Assembly (NCBI GenBank): GCA_028713655.1
Contig: JAQTNW010000013.1
Coordinates: forward strand, 1 to 64,000
Direction of reading: 5' to 3'
Length of the DNA stretch: 64,000 nucleotides
DNA from: Candidatus Methylacidiphilales bacterium
Lineage (GTDB): Bacteria > Verrucomicrobiota > Verrucomicrobiia > Methylacidiphilales > JAAUTS01
This document shows, in pieces, positions 43,584-52,405 of the stretch. The stretch's first letter is position 1. The number at the start of each line of letters is the position of its first letter. The translations under genes and the position numbers were made by a program. Under the pieces are notes generated by a model that worked only from the letters and a program-made list of their open reading frames with translations, searched no databases and was not told the origin of the DNA.

Positions 43584-44099
43584 TTATTTCTTTGAGCCGG
43601 CCACTACAATCTGGCGGCCCATGAAATCGGTCCGATGATATTTTTCGGAGGCTTCCTTTGCTGTTTCCAGGGAGCCCATTTCGACAAAGCCGAATCCCTT
43701 CGAGTTGGAACGGGCGTCGCGTACGATTTCGACATTGATCACCTGGCCAACCTTGGAGAAGTGATCGAACAGATCGCTTTCCGAAGTTTCATAGGGCAGG
43801 TTGCCGATGTACAGGCGCGGGGTCAGCACCTCGGGCTTTTCGTTGGACTCGGGCCGGGGCTGGCGTTCGCTCCGTGCCGCGAAATCCGGACGTCCATTCG
43901 CCCTGTTTCTATTCGGGGCCTGTGCATTGTCCTTTTTGCCCAATCCCAGCAGCTTGCTGAAGAAGGCGATCACAGGGTTGGTTTTGGTTTGGGGCTTTTG
44001 GCCCGGGTTGCGATTGCGGTCTCCGGGGTGGGGGCGCATTCCGCCGCGACGGCGGCGTCCGCCGCCGGATCTGGGGCGGCCCGATCTTTGCATGTTCAT
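43584..44099 (-). CDS. RRM-domain RNA-binding protein
   Basis: 171 residues. The N-terminal half is basic and disordered with Arg/Gly repeats (GRPRSGGGRRRRGGMRP). The C-terminal RRM (about 93-168) has RNP2 LYIGNLP and RNP1 KGFGFVEM with the usual spacing. Similar small glycine-rich RRM proteins occur in cyanobacteria and other phyla and bind RNA, often in the cold. It shares a bidirectional terminator with the gene at 42740. Confidence 0.88.
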   Translation of the reverse strand: MNMQRSGRPRSGGGRRRRGGMRPHPGDRNRNPGQKPQTKTNPVIAFFSKLLGLGKKDNAQAPNRNRANGRPDFAARSERQPRPESNEKPEVLTPRLYIGNLPYETSESDLFDHFSKVGQVINVEIVRDARSNSKGFGFVEMGSLETAKEASEKYHRTDFMGRQIVVAGSKK

Positions 44100-44679
44100 G
44101 TTACAAGTTTGCCCAAGGAAGGATCTGCGAATCCGAATTCGGATTTAAAAGCCTGCGGCGCAGGTCAGGCACTCTGATGGGAAGGGTGGATCAAAACGCA
44201 AACCCTTGGAGCCAGTCCAACTCGGAACATGAGGACTTTCTCCATTTCTGGCGCAGATCCCGGTGAGGGGACCGGCAAAATTTCCGATAATTCAGCCAAG
44301 GTCATAACGTTTCCGGTCGATTCATATCTAAAGACCGAATATTTCCCAAAAGAGTATCGCCAGCAGCTTTCGAACCGGGCGTTCAGTGCGCCATGTGCAA
44401 GCGGTTCATTCGCAAGTATCCAAGCCGGTCATTTTGAAATGGTTCAGGTCAGGTGCTGCAATTTTATCCCGGCAATCCACAATTCAGATTGCTTCGGCAG
44501 CTCCTCCAGTTGACCCGGCTAAATCCCTGAGCGTAACTCCTTTCTCAGCATTTGATCTTATTTGAATAAGCAGGCGCGGCAATACAAAACATAAAAAACA
44601 GGATATTAAATCCTGTAAATCATTCAAAGCAAGTAGGTTAGGATGTGGATCGGGCCTGCTTGGCAGGATCTGTCCGTTT
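44100..44679. other. Gene-poor spacer of 580 bases
   Basis: Apart from a terminator at 44592-44616, I see nothing I can support. An open frame on the plus strand (44229-44513) has unremarkable composition, no ribosome site and no recognisable motif. The 3' part is AT-richer than the flanks. Confidence 0.4.
44592..44616 (-). terminator. Intrinsic terminator downstream of the M48 peptidase
   Basis: On the minus strand ACAGGAT, TTAAT, ATCCTGT form a 7-bp stem followed by a T-run. It lies about 65 bases past the M48 stop and would end the lemA-peptidase transcript. Confidence 0.7.
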
Positions 44680-46668
44680 TCACAGCTTCTCAGAAGCAAA
44701 CGGCGGGATGGGGCAGCCCAGACTGGCCGAGATGGCGCGCAGCAATTCCCCTTCTTCCAGATTGATCTGTTGATCCGTCATAACCGTGCTGGCGCAGGCG
44801 TAAAGGATGTTTCTTCGGATGAGCGGCGCAGCCAGGACGATTTGATTCAAAGCCGCGTCCACTGCGGACAAGGCGCATGATTCAGGCGGCGGCAGGGTAA
44901 AATTCTGTCCGGTGACATTGAGCTGGCTCGTTCCCTTGTTGAAAGCGGCGAGCATTTCATCTTCGCCGCCATCTTTGACGCGGGCCAGGGCTCCAAGCAA
45001 CGTAACTGCAGCGTCCAGGACCGGCAGGAGGGACTGGTAGCGGATCTTGGGCGGCGGCGAGGGATGGAAGTGCGCATCGAGATGGTAGCGCAGCATTTTT
45101 TGCAGGGTGTATTCAAAAAGGGAAATCTGGCCGTCGGCCTCGGCGAGGCGCGTGAGCATGCCGGTGAAGGAATCGTATTGGCCTGCGGACATCTGGCGCA
45201 GGGCGGGGGTGGCGAGGTCAACAAGTGAAAGCTGATGGTTAGTCTGCAGGGAGGCCAGGCTTTTCTCCAAGCGGCTGATTTCCAGGCAGACGGGCGCTTC
45301 CGGGCTGTTTTGCAGCAAAGCCATCTGGCTTTCCGCCGATGCGGCGTTATCGGAAAGCAAAAGGCTGAAAATAACGGCTTTGGCTTCCAAGGGATCACGG
45401 CAGGCCTGCTGAAGCTCTGCCGGGATTGAATCCAGAATGCCGCGCGCCAGTTCAAGATGGCCCGGGTCTGGAGCTCCGGCGTATTGGATGAAACCCGAGG
45501 CTGGTGTGTTGCTCAGGGCTGAGAGACCCAGCGCGGCGTTTAATCCAAGATCGGATATTGCGGGTTGAATTGCGGCGCTTTCTTCCGATGGCAAGGGGGC
45601 GAGGGAGTCGGGTGAAAAATCGGGTTCAATGGCGCGGATGCGTTCCACAACCGGCGGGTGTGTTGCGAAAATGTTGTCCCAAAAACTGTTGTGCGCGTTG
45701 CCGAAGAAAAAGTGGCTGGCCTTGGATGCCTGGGGCGATTTGATGGAGGAACCTTCAGCCAACCCTGCGATTTTTTTCAGCGCGTTGGCAATGCCGTCCG
45801 GGTTGCGGGTGAACTGGACGGCGGCGGCATCGGCGAGAAATTCGCGCTGGCGGCAGACTGCGGCCTGGATCAGCCGTGTGAAAAAATAGCCGATGGAGCC
45901 AATGATGCAAAGGGCGAGTCCTGAGGCGAGAAGGACCAGGATCACGGGGCCTGCGCCTCCTCTGCCTCTCGAGGAACCGCTGAACCGGACCCTGAACGGA
46001 AGCTGGATAATTTGTTTGCCGGTCAACGCGATGAAAAGGATGCCGAAGGTCAGGCAGGACAGGCGCATGTTCATGCGCATATCGCCGTTTAAAATGTGGC
46101 TGAATTCATGGGCGATGGTTCCCTGCAACTCGTCGCGGCTCAAGCGGCGGATGCAGCCGCGGGTGACTCCGATGGCCGTGTCGGCGCTTTTATAGCCGGC
46201 GGCGAAGGCATTGATGCCGGGCTCCTCGTCGAGCACATACGTTTCCGGCATGGGAGTGCCGGAGGCTATGGACATTTCCTCAACCACATTGAGCAGTTTT
46301 TTTTCGTCCGGGTCCGAGGTCTGGCGGTTGACCGGACGGCCGCCGAGTTCGGAGGCGACCGATCCGCCGCCACGGGCCAATTGATAAATCCGGACGGAGC
46401 TTCCCGTGAAAACAACCAAACCAACTCCGAAAAAAACGATCAGGGCCAGTTGAGGGTCCCACCAGGCCGATGGGTTGCTGAACAGCGTGGAAAGGGGGTC
46501 CGGAGTGCTTTCAAATCTTCCATAAGTCCCGGCTTGATTAAAATAAAGTGTGCCGACGAGAGCGACGGCATAGACAGCAAGCATTGTCAGGATGACAGCC
46601 AGGGAAAAATACAGCACCAAGACCCGCGTTTTTTTTCGCGCCAACTCCTGCTGTTCAAAAAAATCCAT
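44680..46668 (-). CDS. M48 family membrane metallopeptidase (HtpX-like)
   Basis: 662 residues, about twice HtpX. Two N-terminal membrane helices (18-42, 75-97), then the M48 catalytic part with zinc site H187-E188-x-x-H191 (TIAHEFSHILNGDM) and a second ligand in REFLADAAAVQF; another helix pair near 205-265. The extra C-terminal half (about 370-662) is soluble and helical with a closing part that may be TerB-like (MTDQQINLEEGELLRAISAS). It follows lemA, its frequent partner, and probably handles membrane protein quality. Confidence 0.88.
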   Translation of the reverse strand: MDFFEQQELARKKTRVLVLYFSLAVILTMLAVYAVALVGTLYFNQAGTYGRFESTPDPLSTLFSNPSAWWDPQLALIVFFGVGLVVFTGSSVRIYQLARGGGSVASELGGRPVNRQTSDPDEKKLLNVVEEMSIASGTPMPETYVLDEEPGINAFAAGYKSADTAIGVTRGCIRRLSRDELQGTIAHEFSHILNGDMRMNMRLSCLTFGILFIALTGKQIIQLPFRVRFSGSSRGRGGAGPVILVLLASGLALCIIGSIGYFFTRLIQAAVCRQREFLADAAAVQFTRNPDGIANALKKIAGLAEGSSIKSPQASKASHFFFGNAHNSFWDNIFATHPPVVERIRAIEPDFSPDSLAPLPSEESAAIQPAISDLGLNAALGLSALSNTPASGFIQYAGAPDPGHLELARGILDSIPAELQQACRDPLEAKAVIFSLLLSDNAASAESQMALLQNSPEAPVCLEISRLEKSLASLQTNHQLSLVDLATPALRQMSAGQYDSFTGMLTRLAEADGQISLFEYTLQKMLRYHLDAHFHPSPPPKIRYQSLLPVLDAAVTLLGALARVKDGGEDEMLAAFNKGTSQLNVTGQNFTLPPPESCALSAVDAALNQIVLAAPLIRRNILYACASTVMTDQQINLEEGELLRAISASLGCPIPPFASEKL

Positions 46669-46748
46669 GGTTCAAGACCTGGCAGATGCTCGAATACACC
46701 AGGGTAAGGCAATGTCGGAGGTTGGAATTTGAATACGAGAGCTCCGTT

Positions 46749-47360
46749 TTATGAAAATGAAACCTTGGGGGCCGCGCGCTCGGCGTCGTTCGTGATCTGG
46801 AAAAGTTCCGCCGCCTGGAAGTTGAGGATACCCGCAACCAGATTATCCGGGAACGTTTCGCGGGCCGTGTTGTAGGACATGACGGAGTCATTGTAAGCCT
46901 GGCGGGCGAAGGACACCTTGTTTTCCGTCGAGGTGAGTTCCTCTGAAAGTTGCGCCATTGTTTGGTTGGCCTTGAGGTCTGGATAGGCTTCCACCACGGC
47001 CATCAACCGTCCGAGAGCCCCGGTCAGGGTGGATTCGGCGCCGGACAGGCCCTGCATGGCTGCGGTTTCACCGGGATTTGACGCCGCTTTTTGCGCGGCG
47101 GAGGACGCCTGGTTGCGGGCGGCAATCACTTCCTCCAGAGTCTGGCGCTCATGGGCCAGATAGCCCTTTGCGGTCTCGACCAGATTGGGTATGAGGTCGT
47201 AGCGCCGCTTCAATTGCACGTCGATTTGCGAAAATGCGTTTTTGTAGCGGTTGCGCAGTACAACGAGTTTATTGAAAATTGCGGTGGCCAATATGCCGAC
47301 AAACAGAACCAGCAACAGCAAGGCGAGCAACAGGGCAATCAGTACAAATAGAGCGGACAC
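46749..47360 (-). CDS. lemA: LemA family protein
   Basis: 203 residues. N-terminal membrane helix (LFVLIALLLALLLLVLFVGI), then the LemA core (VVLRNRYKNAFSQIDVQLKR and RYDLIPNLVETAKGYLAHE), NQASSAAQKAASNP, LKANQTMAQLSEELTSTEN and RQAYNDSVMSYNTARETFP. It starts with GTG preceded by a strong GGAGG six bases away. The M48 peptidase follows 80 bases downstream. The family's biochemical function is unknown. Confidence 0.92.
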   Translation of the reverse strand: MSALFVLIALLLALLLLVLFVGILATAIFNKLVVLRNRYKNAFSQIDVQLKRRYDLIPNLVETAKGYLAHERQTLEEVIAARNQASSAAQKAASNPGETAAMQGLSGAESTLTGALGRLMAVVEAYPDLKANQTMAQLSEELTSTENKVSFARQAYNDSVMSYNTARETFPDNLVAGILNFQAAELFQITNDAERAAPKVSFS

Positions 47361-47387
47361 AGGGAACCTCCTTTTGATAACTTCACT

Positions 47388-47792
47388 TTACGGTGATAAA
47401 ATACCGGCAGCATGGCAAGCAGATTTGCCCGCCCCGGCGGTTTCGCGCGCAATAACCCCGTTCCAGCGATCCGCCGGGGCAGGGGAATTCCGCCGGACTG
47501 GCTGGATGGATGGCATTGCCCGGTGCCGGAGCAGTTCGCGGTTGAGCGAGGCCGCGGCCAGGGCCGGTTCGCGCCACCAGGACTCCAGGCACGAGGACAG
47601 GGTTTCGAGTTGTTCCGCGCTGAGCGCTGACAAATCTTCATTCGGCAAAAAAAAACCGAGTTCCGCAGAAGTTGCGAGGTTGAGGAATTGAAGCCGTGTC
47701 TGAAGGGCGTAGAGATCCCGGCAGGAATCGGCCAGGCGTACGAGCTTCGCGAGAAGCTCCTCAATCCGCTTGTGCCTGTCCGTCGGTTTCAT
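47388..47792 (-). CDS. Hypothetical helical protein upstream of lemA
   Basis: 134 residues from the ATG at 47792. The N-terminal 90 residues look like amphipathic helices (HKRIEELLAKLVRLADSCRD); the rest is Arg/Ala-rich without a motif. No family recognised. It ends 27 bases before lemA on the same strand, which supports a shared transcript, but the start lacks a ribosome site and the gene could be a chance frame. Treat as tentative. Confidence 0.4.
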   Translation of the reverse strand: MKPTDRHKRIEELLAKLVRLADSCRDLYALQTRLQFLNLATSAELGFFLPNEDLSALSAEQLETLSSCLESWWREPALAAASLNRELLRHRAMPSIQPVRRNSPAPADRWNGVIARETAGAGKSACHAAGILSP

Positions 47793-47879
47793 GCGGGTAA
47801 ATTGCCGAAAACTCTGCGTGATGTCGAGCACGGTGCTTGCCCGGGTTCCTAATGAACACTTGTGGCAGCTTGGAGGCGA

Positions 47880-48004
47880 TATGGAGTGCGGTGGCAAGCC
47901 CGGTAGCCGCCGGACGCGACACCGCTTTGGATTTTCTGCAACTCCGACATCCGCCGCGAGTAAAAAGCGCCGTCGCCGCTACGCTCTGCCGGCGCACTCC
48001 AAAA
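47880..48004. repeat. MITE-like element, copy 2 (reverse orientation to 33168)
   Basis: Starts ATATGGAGTGCGGTGGC and ends GGCGCACTCCAAAAT. It contains a variant of the 20-bp motif (47941-47960, ACTCCGACATCCGCCGCGAG) and TTTGGATTTTCTGCAACTCC. The similarity to copy 1 continues past the end to about 48055 (GACTTTTTGAAAGGTTTGG). It fills much of the 351-base gap upstream of the tentative gene at 47388. Confidence 0.75.
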
Positions 48005-48143
48005 TTTCGCGTTCATCCCCGCTCAAAACGACTTTTTGAAAGGTTTGGATTCTCGCGATGACGAAGCGCACAACAGCGTTCCGCCGCGACGTACGACGCG
48101 GCAATCCATGTTCCGGCGAAATAATAATACGTTGCGGCCCCGC

Positions 48144-49187
48144 TTACCTTTTTACGGGAGGGGGCGGGGGAGTTGGGGCGGACGCTGCAGGCGCAGGCGC
48201 CTGATTCAAACCGCTCGAAGGATTTGGTATGCGAATCTCGACTTTTGCGTCCTGCCGGTATTTTTCAATCAGCTTGCGTGCTTCATCGACGCGGCGTCTT
48301 GATTGCAGGGAATTCGCGATCTTGTCCTTGACTTCAGCAAAGGGAACCACGCGTGCTGCGATGCGTTGCACCACTTGGATGATATGATAGCCATCCGCCG
48401 ATTGGAAAACCGGGCTGATGCCACCGGGCTTGAGGTTCAGTACAGCTTTTTGAAATTCGGGCGGCAGTTGGCTTGGGCCCATTTCCGGCAATTGGCCCCC
48501 GCGTGCGCCGCTGGCTTTTTCGTCCGAGACAGCCGCAGCGACCTTGCCAAAATCCTCCCCGCCTGCCACACGTTTGCGAGCCGCTTCCGCTGCCGCTTTC
48601 TTCTGGTTTTTGACATCTTCAGTGGCATTCTTGGGGATGGAGATAAGAATGTAGCGCATCTGGAGGCGCTCATCCTGATTCCAGTATTGGGGATTCTGCT
48701 CGTAAAACTTTTTAACTTCCGCGTCATCCACAGGCTGGACAGTCGGGTTTTCCTTGGCCACGAGATATTCCAGAGCCACCCGGCGGGCTATGTCATACCG
48801 AAGATCTTCTTCGTTGAGGCCGGATTGTGTGAGGTTGGCTTTATACTGGGCTTCGTCCGGGAAGCGTTTTTTCAGGGCGTCAATTTGCTGGTCCACCTTG
48901 GGTTTGATTTCCTTGCCAAACACCGGATCGACTTTTTTCAGAATGATCTTTTCGTTGACCATCTCATTGAGTACCTGCCATTCGAGCATGCTGGCTTGCG
49001 TGGGATTCAAATCTTCAATACGGCTGCCGAATCGCTTGACGATGCTGGATGCCTTTTTTGTCAGATCGGCGCGGACAATCTTGCCGCCCTTAAAGGAGGC
49101 GACAACATAACCCGGATCTTTTGGATTTTTCGGGGAACAGGCGACAACGGCAAGCAGGCACAGCACGGCAATCTGTTTAATTTTCAT
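48144..49187 (-). CDS. Parvulin-type peptidyl-prolyl isomerase lipoprotein
   Basis: 347 residues. Lipoprotein signal MKIKQIAVLCLLAVVAC with the lipidated cysteine at 17. An N-terminal SurA-like helical region (about 40-165) is followed by a rotamase domain (about 170-275: LQMRYILISIP, ARGGQLPEMGPSQLPPEFQK, ISPVFQSADGYHIIQVVQR). The tail is proline- and alanine-rich. It probably acts as a periplasmic folding factor like PrsA or SurA. Confidence 0.87.
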   Translation of the reverse strand: MKIKQIAVLCLLAVVACSPKNPKDPGYVVASFKGGKIVRADLTKKASSIVKRFGSRIEDLNPTQASMLEWQVLNEMVNEKIILKKVDPVFGKEIKPKVDQQIDALKKRFPDEAQYKANLTQSGLNEEDLRYDIARRVALEYLVAKENPTVQPVDDAEVKKFYEQNPQYWNQDERLQMRYILISIPKNATEDVKNQKKAAAEAARKRVAGGEDFGKVAAAVSDEKASGARGGQLPEMGPSQLPPEFQKAVLNLKPGGISPVFQSADGYHIIQVVQRIAARVVPFAEVKDKIANSLQSRRRVDEARKLIEKYRQDAKVEIRIPNPSSGLNQAPAPAASAPTPPPPPVKR

Positions 49188-49241
49188 TCGTGCCGAGATT
49201 GAGTGGGAGCGGGGAAATTGGCAAGCACGATTCGCGCATAT

Positions 49242-50057
49242 TCAGCCCAGACGCCGCCATTGGCTGGGGGTCATGCCCCTTTGTCGGCGGAACCAGCGGG
49301 CGAAATAATTCTGTTCTGAAAAACCAAGCCGCTCTGCGACTTCAGCCACAGACAGGTTTTGCTTCAGGAGGCGGCCGGAACGGGCCGACAGTTCCTGGTC
49401 CCGGATTTGTCCCAGCGTGAGGCCGCATTGCTGTTTCAGCACCCGGTTCAGATAATCCGGTTGATAGCCGATCTTGGCGGCAATCAGATGCAGCTTGAGG
49501 CCGGTATTTGTGGGATCCAGAAAGGCCCGGCGAACCCGCTTGAGCAGCGGAGATTCGAAACTTGTTCTGCTCATGGGCAGCCAGCCGACAGTTTTCAAGG
49601 CTACATCGAGTATTTCCAAAACCAGACCTGCCACCCGAAACTGGTTCGACGCCAAATCTGACTTCGAACAAGACATTAAATTGGAAAGATGCTGGCGTAG
49701 CATGGATAATTGGATCTGGGTCAATTGGCCTGCCAAAGACCGTATGCCGGAATTGGAGCCGCTGAGTTTCAAGTCGATTACCAGGCACAGCGGGCGCTGT
49801 CCTTTTGTTTCGCGGAAGGCGTGGGGCAGTCCGGCTCCGGCCATGACAACTGTACCGGTCCGGATGGGAATTTGGCGGGAGTCAATCTCTTGGATACCGC
49901 GGCCAATGAAATAGAGCAGGATCTGGTCGAACTCATGGTGGTGGGGTGCGATGGCGTCCAATTCGCGGAGGTGGCGGTTTAATTGGAGGCGCAAAACCCG
50001 GGTTCCGGCCAGGTTGAGATCCAGGTTTTGGAGGTAGAGGGGTTTGAAGTCTTTCAA
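49242..50057 (-). CDS. AraC-family transcriptional regulator
   Basis: 271 residues. The N-terminal cupin (HHHEFDQILLYFIGRGIQEI, then GAGLPHAFRE) should bind a sugar ligand; the C-terminal double helix-turn-helix (about 170-270) includes IAAKIGYQPDYLNRVLKQQ and LSVAEVAERLGFSEQNYFAR. It is transcribed divergently from the SDR-GH88-OYE genes across about 100 bases, so it is the natural candidate for their control. The inducer is unknown. Confidence 0.88.
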   Translation of the reverse strand: MKDFKPLYLQNLDLNLAGTRVLRLQLNRHLRELDAIAPHHHEFDQILLYFIGRGIQEIDSRQIPIRTGTVVMAGAGLPHAFRETKGQRPLCLVIDLKLSGSNSGIRSLAGQLTQIQLSMLRQHLSNLMSCSKSDLASNQFRVAGLVLEILDVALKTVGWLPMSRTSFESPLLKRVRRAFLDPTNTGLKLHLIAAKIGYQPDYLNRVLKQQCGLTLGQIRDQELSARSGRLLKQNLSVAEVAERLGFSEQNYFARWFRRQRGMTPSQWRRLG

Positions 50058-50161
50058 CAGAAGGAGAATATCCGTATTAATACAAAAATAAAGTCGGTTT
50101 TATGCTAATTTTTGCTTTCTTTTTCTAACAGTACGCCTCCGTTTTTGATACGCTCCGACCC

Positions 50162-50953
50162 ATGCCGCAACCACCCGTAATCCTCATCACCGGCGCCAGC
50201 CGGGGCCTTGGCCGTGGGATTGCCCTCCACGCCGCCCGCGATGGTTATTCCATCGTGATCAATTATGCCGGCAATGCCCAAGCCGCCGCCGAGACAGCCG
50301 CCCGCTGCAAAGCCGAGGCCAAATCCAGCGCCCAACAATTTATTACCGTTCAGGCGGATATTGGAAAGGCCGCGGACCGCAAACGGTTGTTGGAGGAAAG
50401 CCTGGCACAATTGGGGCGCATTGATGCGCTGGTGAACAATGCGGGAATCGCACCGCGAGTCCGCGCGGATCTGACCGAGGCCGGTGAAAACTCATTTGAC
50501 GAGGTTCTGGGTACCAACTTGAAAGGCCCCTTTTTTCTGACCCAAGCAGTGGCCAATTGGTGGTTGCAGAAAAAATCGGAGCCTTTGCTTTCCGGTGGTT
50601 TTAAAATCCTTTTCATTACCTCCATCTCCGCCGACACCGCGTCCATCAACCGCGGCGAATATTGCATTTCCAAAGCCGGGCTTGCGATGGTGAATCAGCT
50701 CTGGGCCGTGCGCCTCGCAGGCGAGGGAATCCAATCGTTTGAAATCCGTCCGGGCATCATGGAGACCGACATGACAGCGGGGGTCAAAGAAAAATACGAC
50801 AAATTGCTGGAGGAGGGCCTGGTTCCGCAAAAACGCTGGGGTTTCCCCGAGGATGTGGGCCGCGCGGTTTGCGCGGTTCTCGGCGGGTCATTTCCGTTTT
50901 CGACCGGCGAAGTCATTCATGTGGACGGTGGATTTCATTTGCGACGGTTGTAG
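50162..50953 (+). CDS. Short-chain dehydrogenase/reductase
   Basis: 263 residues. NAD(P) site TGASRGLGRGIAL, NNAG in LVNNAGIAP, catalytic Ser in FITSISA and YxxxK in GEYCISKAG. The ending RPGIMETDMT and GEVIHVDGGFHL match the FabG/KduD-type SDRs. It opens a three-gene run with the hydrolase (50 bases on) and the OYE homologue. In this setting a role on a keto-sugar acid, as in KduD, is more likely than fatty-acid synthesis; this is inference. Confidence 0.85.
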   Translation: MPQPPVILITGASRGLGRGIALHAARDGYSIVINYAGNAQAAAETAARCKAEAKSSAQQFITVQADIGKAADRKRLLEESLAQLGRIDALVNNAGIAPRVRADLTEAGENSFDEVLGTNLKGPFFLTQAVANWWLQKKSEPLLSGGFKILFITSISADTASINRGEYCISKAGLAMVNQLWAVRLAGEGIQSFEIRPGIMETDMTAGVKEKYDKLLEEGLVPQKRWGFPEDVGRAVCAVLGGSFPFSTGEVIHVDGGFHLRRL

Positions 50954-51002
50954 CCAATTCATACAAACAGGATTCTGATTCACACCAGACAGAGAAGCGA
51001 AC

Positions 51003-52385
51003 ATGATCAAAATCAACACCCAACTTCAAGCGGAGGATTTATTACCCATCGTCGAGCGATTTTTTTCGACTTCTGCTTCAAAGATAGAGAATCTGGAGAA
51101 ACGATGGAATCCGGCTAATGGGACGCCTGTCTTTACCGTTAAAGGCAAGTACACCTCACGAGGCTGGACGGAATGGACCCAGGGATTCCAGTTCGGTTCG
51201 GCCCTGTTGCAATTTGACGTGACGGGTGATGAGAAATTCCTTGAACTGGGCCGCCGCGCCACGGTGAGTGTGATGGCACCGCATCTCAGCCACATCGGCG
51301 TCCACGATCACGGATTTAACAATGTCAGCACCTACGGCAACCTGCTGCGCTTGATGAAGGAAGGCCGGATCGCCGAAAACGCCTGGGAAAAGAATTTTTA
51401 CGAGCTGGCGCTCAAGGTCTCCGGTGCGGTTCAGGCTGCGCGTTGGACATGTCTAGGTGACGACGCAGGCTATGTCTATTCCTTCAATGGCCCGCATTCG
51501 CTGTTTGCCGACACCATCCGCTCCATGCGCGTATTGGCTGTGAGCCACCTTCTCGGTCACAGGCTCATGGGGGAAATGGACAAGCCTGTCAATCTTCTGG
51601 AGCGAGTTCTCCGGCATGCCGAAACTACCGCCCGTTATAATGTGTATTTCGGCAAGGGCCGGGATTCGTACGACATCCGTGGACGCGTCGCGCATGAGTC
51701 CATCTTCAATTTGAATGACGGCCAGTACCGTTGCCCGAGCAGCCAGCAGGGCTACTCACCCTTCTCGACCTGGACGCGGGGCCTGTCGTGGATATTGTTA
51801 GGCTATGCGGAGCAGTTGGAGTTCCTCGATACCCTTCCGTCCGGCGCTTTTTCCGCATCCGGCGGCAAATCCAGGGTTTTGGAGCGGTTTTTGGAAGTCG
51901 CCGAGGCCGTGGCGGATTTTTATCTGGAGTACACACCCACCGATGGGATTCCCTATTGGGACACGGGTGCTCCCGGCTTGGCGCAGATGGGGGATTATCT
52001 CGAAAAGCCGTCAGATCCGTTCAATCTTCATGAGCCTGTGGACAGTTCAGCCGCCGCTATTTCCGCCCAAGGCCTGCTGCGCCTCGGATCTTATCTGCAA
52101 AAGCGGAATTCCCGCGCCAAGGGCAGGCTTTATTTCCAGGCCGGGTTGACTGTCGCTCAGTCCTTGTTCAGCGATCCGTATCTTTCTGAAGACCCCGCGC
52201 ATGAGGGGCTTCTGCTTCACTCGGTGTACCATCGCCCGAACGGCTGGGACTACATTCCGCCCAAACAGAAAGTGCCATCCGGCGAGTCCTCGATGTGGGG
52301 GGATTACCATGGCCGTGAACTCGCTCTGTTGCTGTGGCGCCTGGGCCAAAAGCAGACCTACCCCGCTTTCTTTAAAATTAAATAA
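51003..52385 (+). CDS. GH88/GH105-like unsaturated glycuronyl hydrolase
   Basis: 460 residues with an (alpha/alpha)6 barrel layout. Visible are VHDHGFNNVSTYGNLLRL, SFNGPHSLFADTIRSMRVLA (a likely catalytic Asp), SPFSTWTRGLSWILLGYAEQ and EPVDSSAAAISAQGLLRLGS, all typical of GH88 and related families. These enzymes hydrate the double bond of unsaturated uronic acids left by polysaccharide lyases. There is no signal peptide, so the substrate would be cytoplasmic. GH105 or DUF1680-like relatives are alternatives. Confidence 0.78.
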   Translation: MIKINTQLQAEDLLPIVERFFSTSASKIENLEKRWNPANGTPVFTVKGKYTSRGWTEWTQGFQFGSALLQFDVTGDEKFLELGRRATVSVMAPHLSHIGVHDHGFNNVSTYGNLLRLMKEGRIAENAWEKNFYELALKVSGAVQAARWTCLGDDAGYVYSFNGPHSLFADTIRSMRVLAVSHLLGHRLMGEMDKPVNLLERVLRHAETTARYNVYFGKGRDSYDIRGRVAHESIFNLNDGQYRCPSSQQGYSPFSTWTRGLSWILLGYAEQLEFLDTLPSGAFSASGGKSRVLERFLEVAEAVADFYLEYTPTDGIPYWDTGAPGLAQMGDYLEKPSDPFNLHEPVDSSAAAISAQGLLRLGSYLQKRNSRAKGRLYFQAGLTVAQSLFSDPYLSEDPAHEGLLLHSVYHRPNGWDYIPPKQKVPSGESSMWGDYHGRELALLLWRLGQKQTYPAFFKIK

Positions 52386-52405
52386 CGGAACACTGGAGTC
52401 TATTT

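Noticed and set aside
44229-44513. Possible small gene of 94 codons
   Set aside because: No ribosome site, motif or helical pattern; the neighbourhood is gene-poor spacer.
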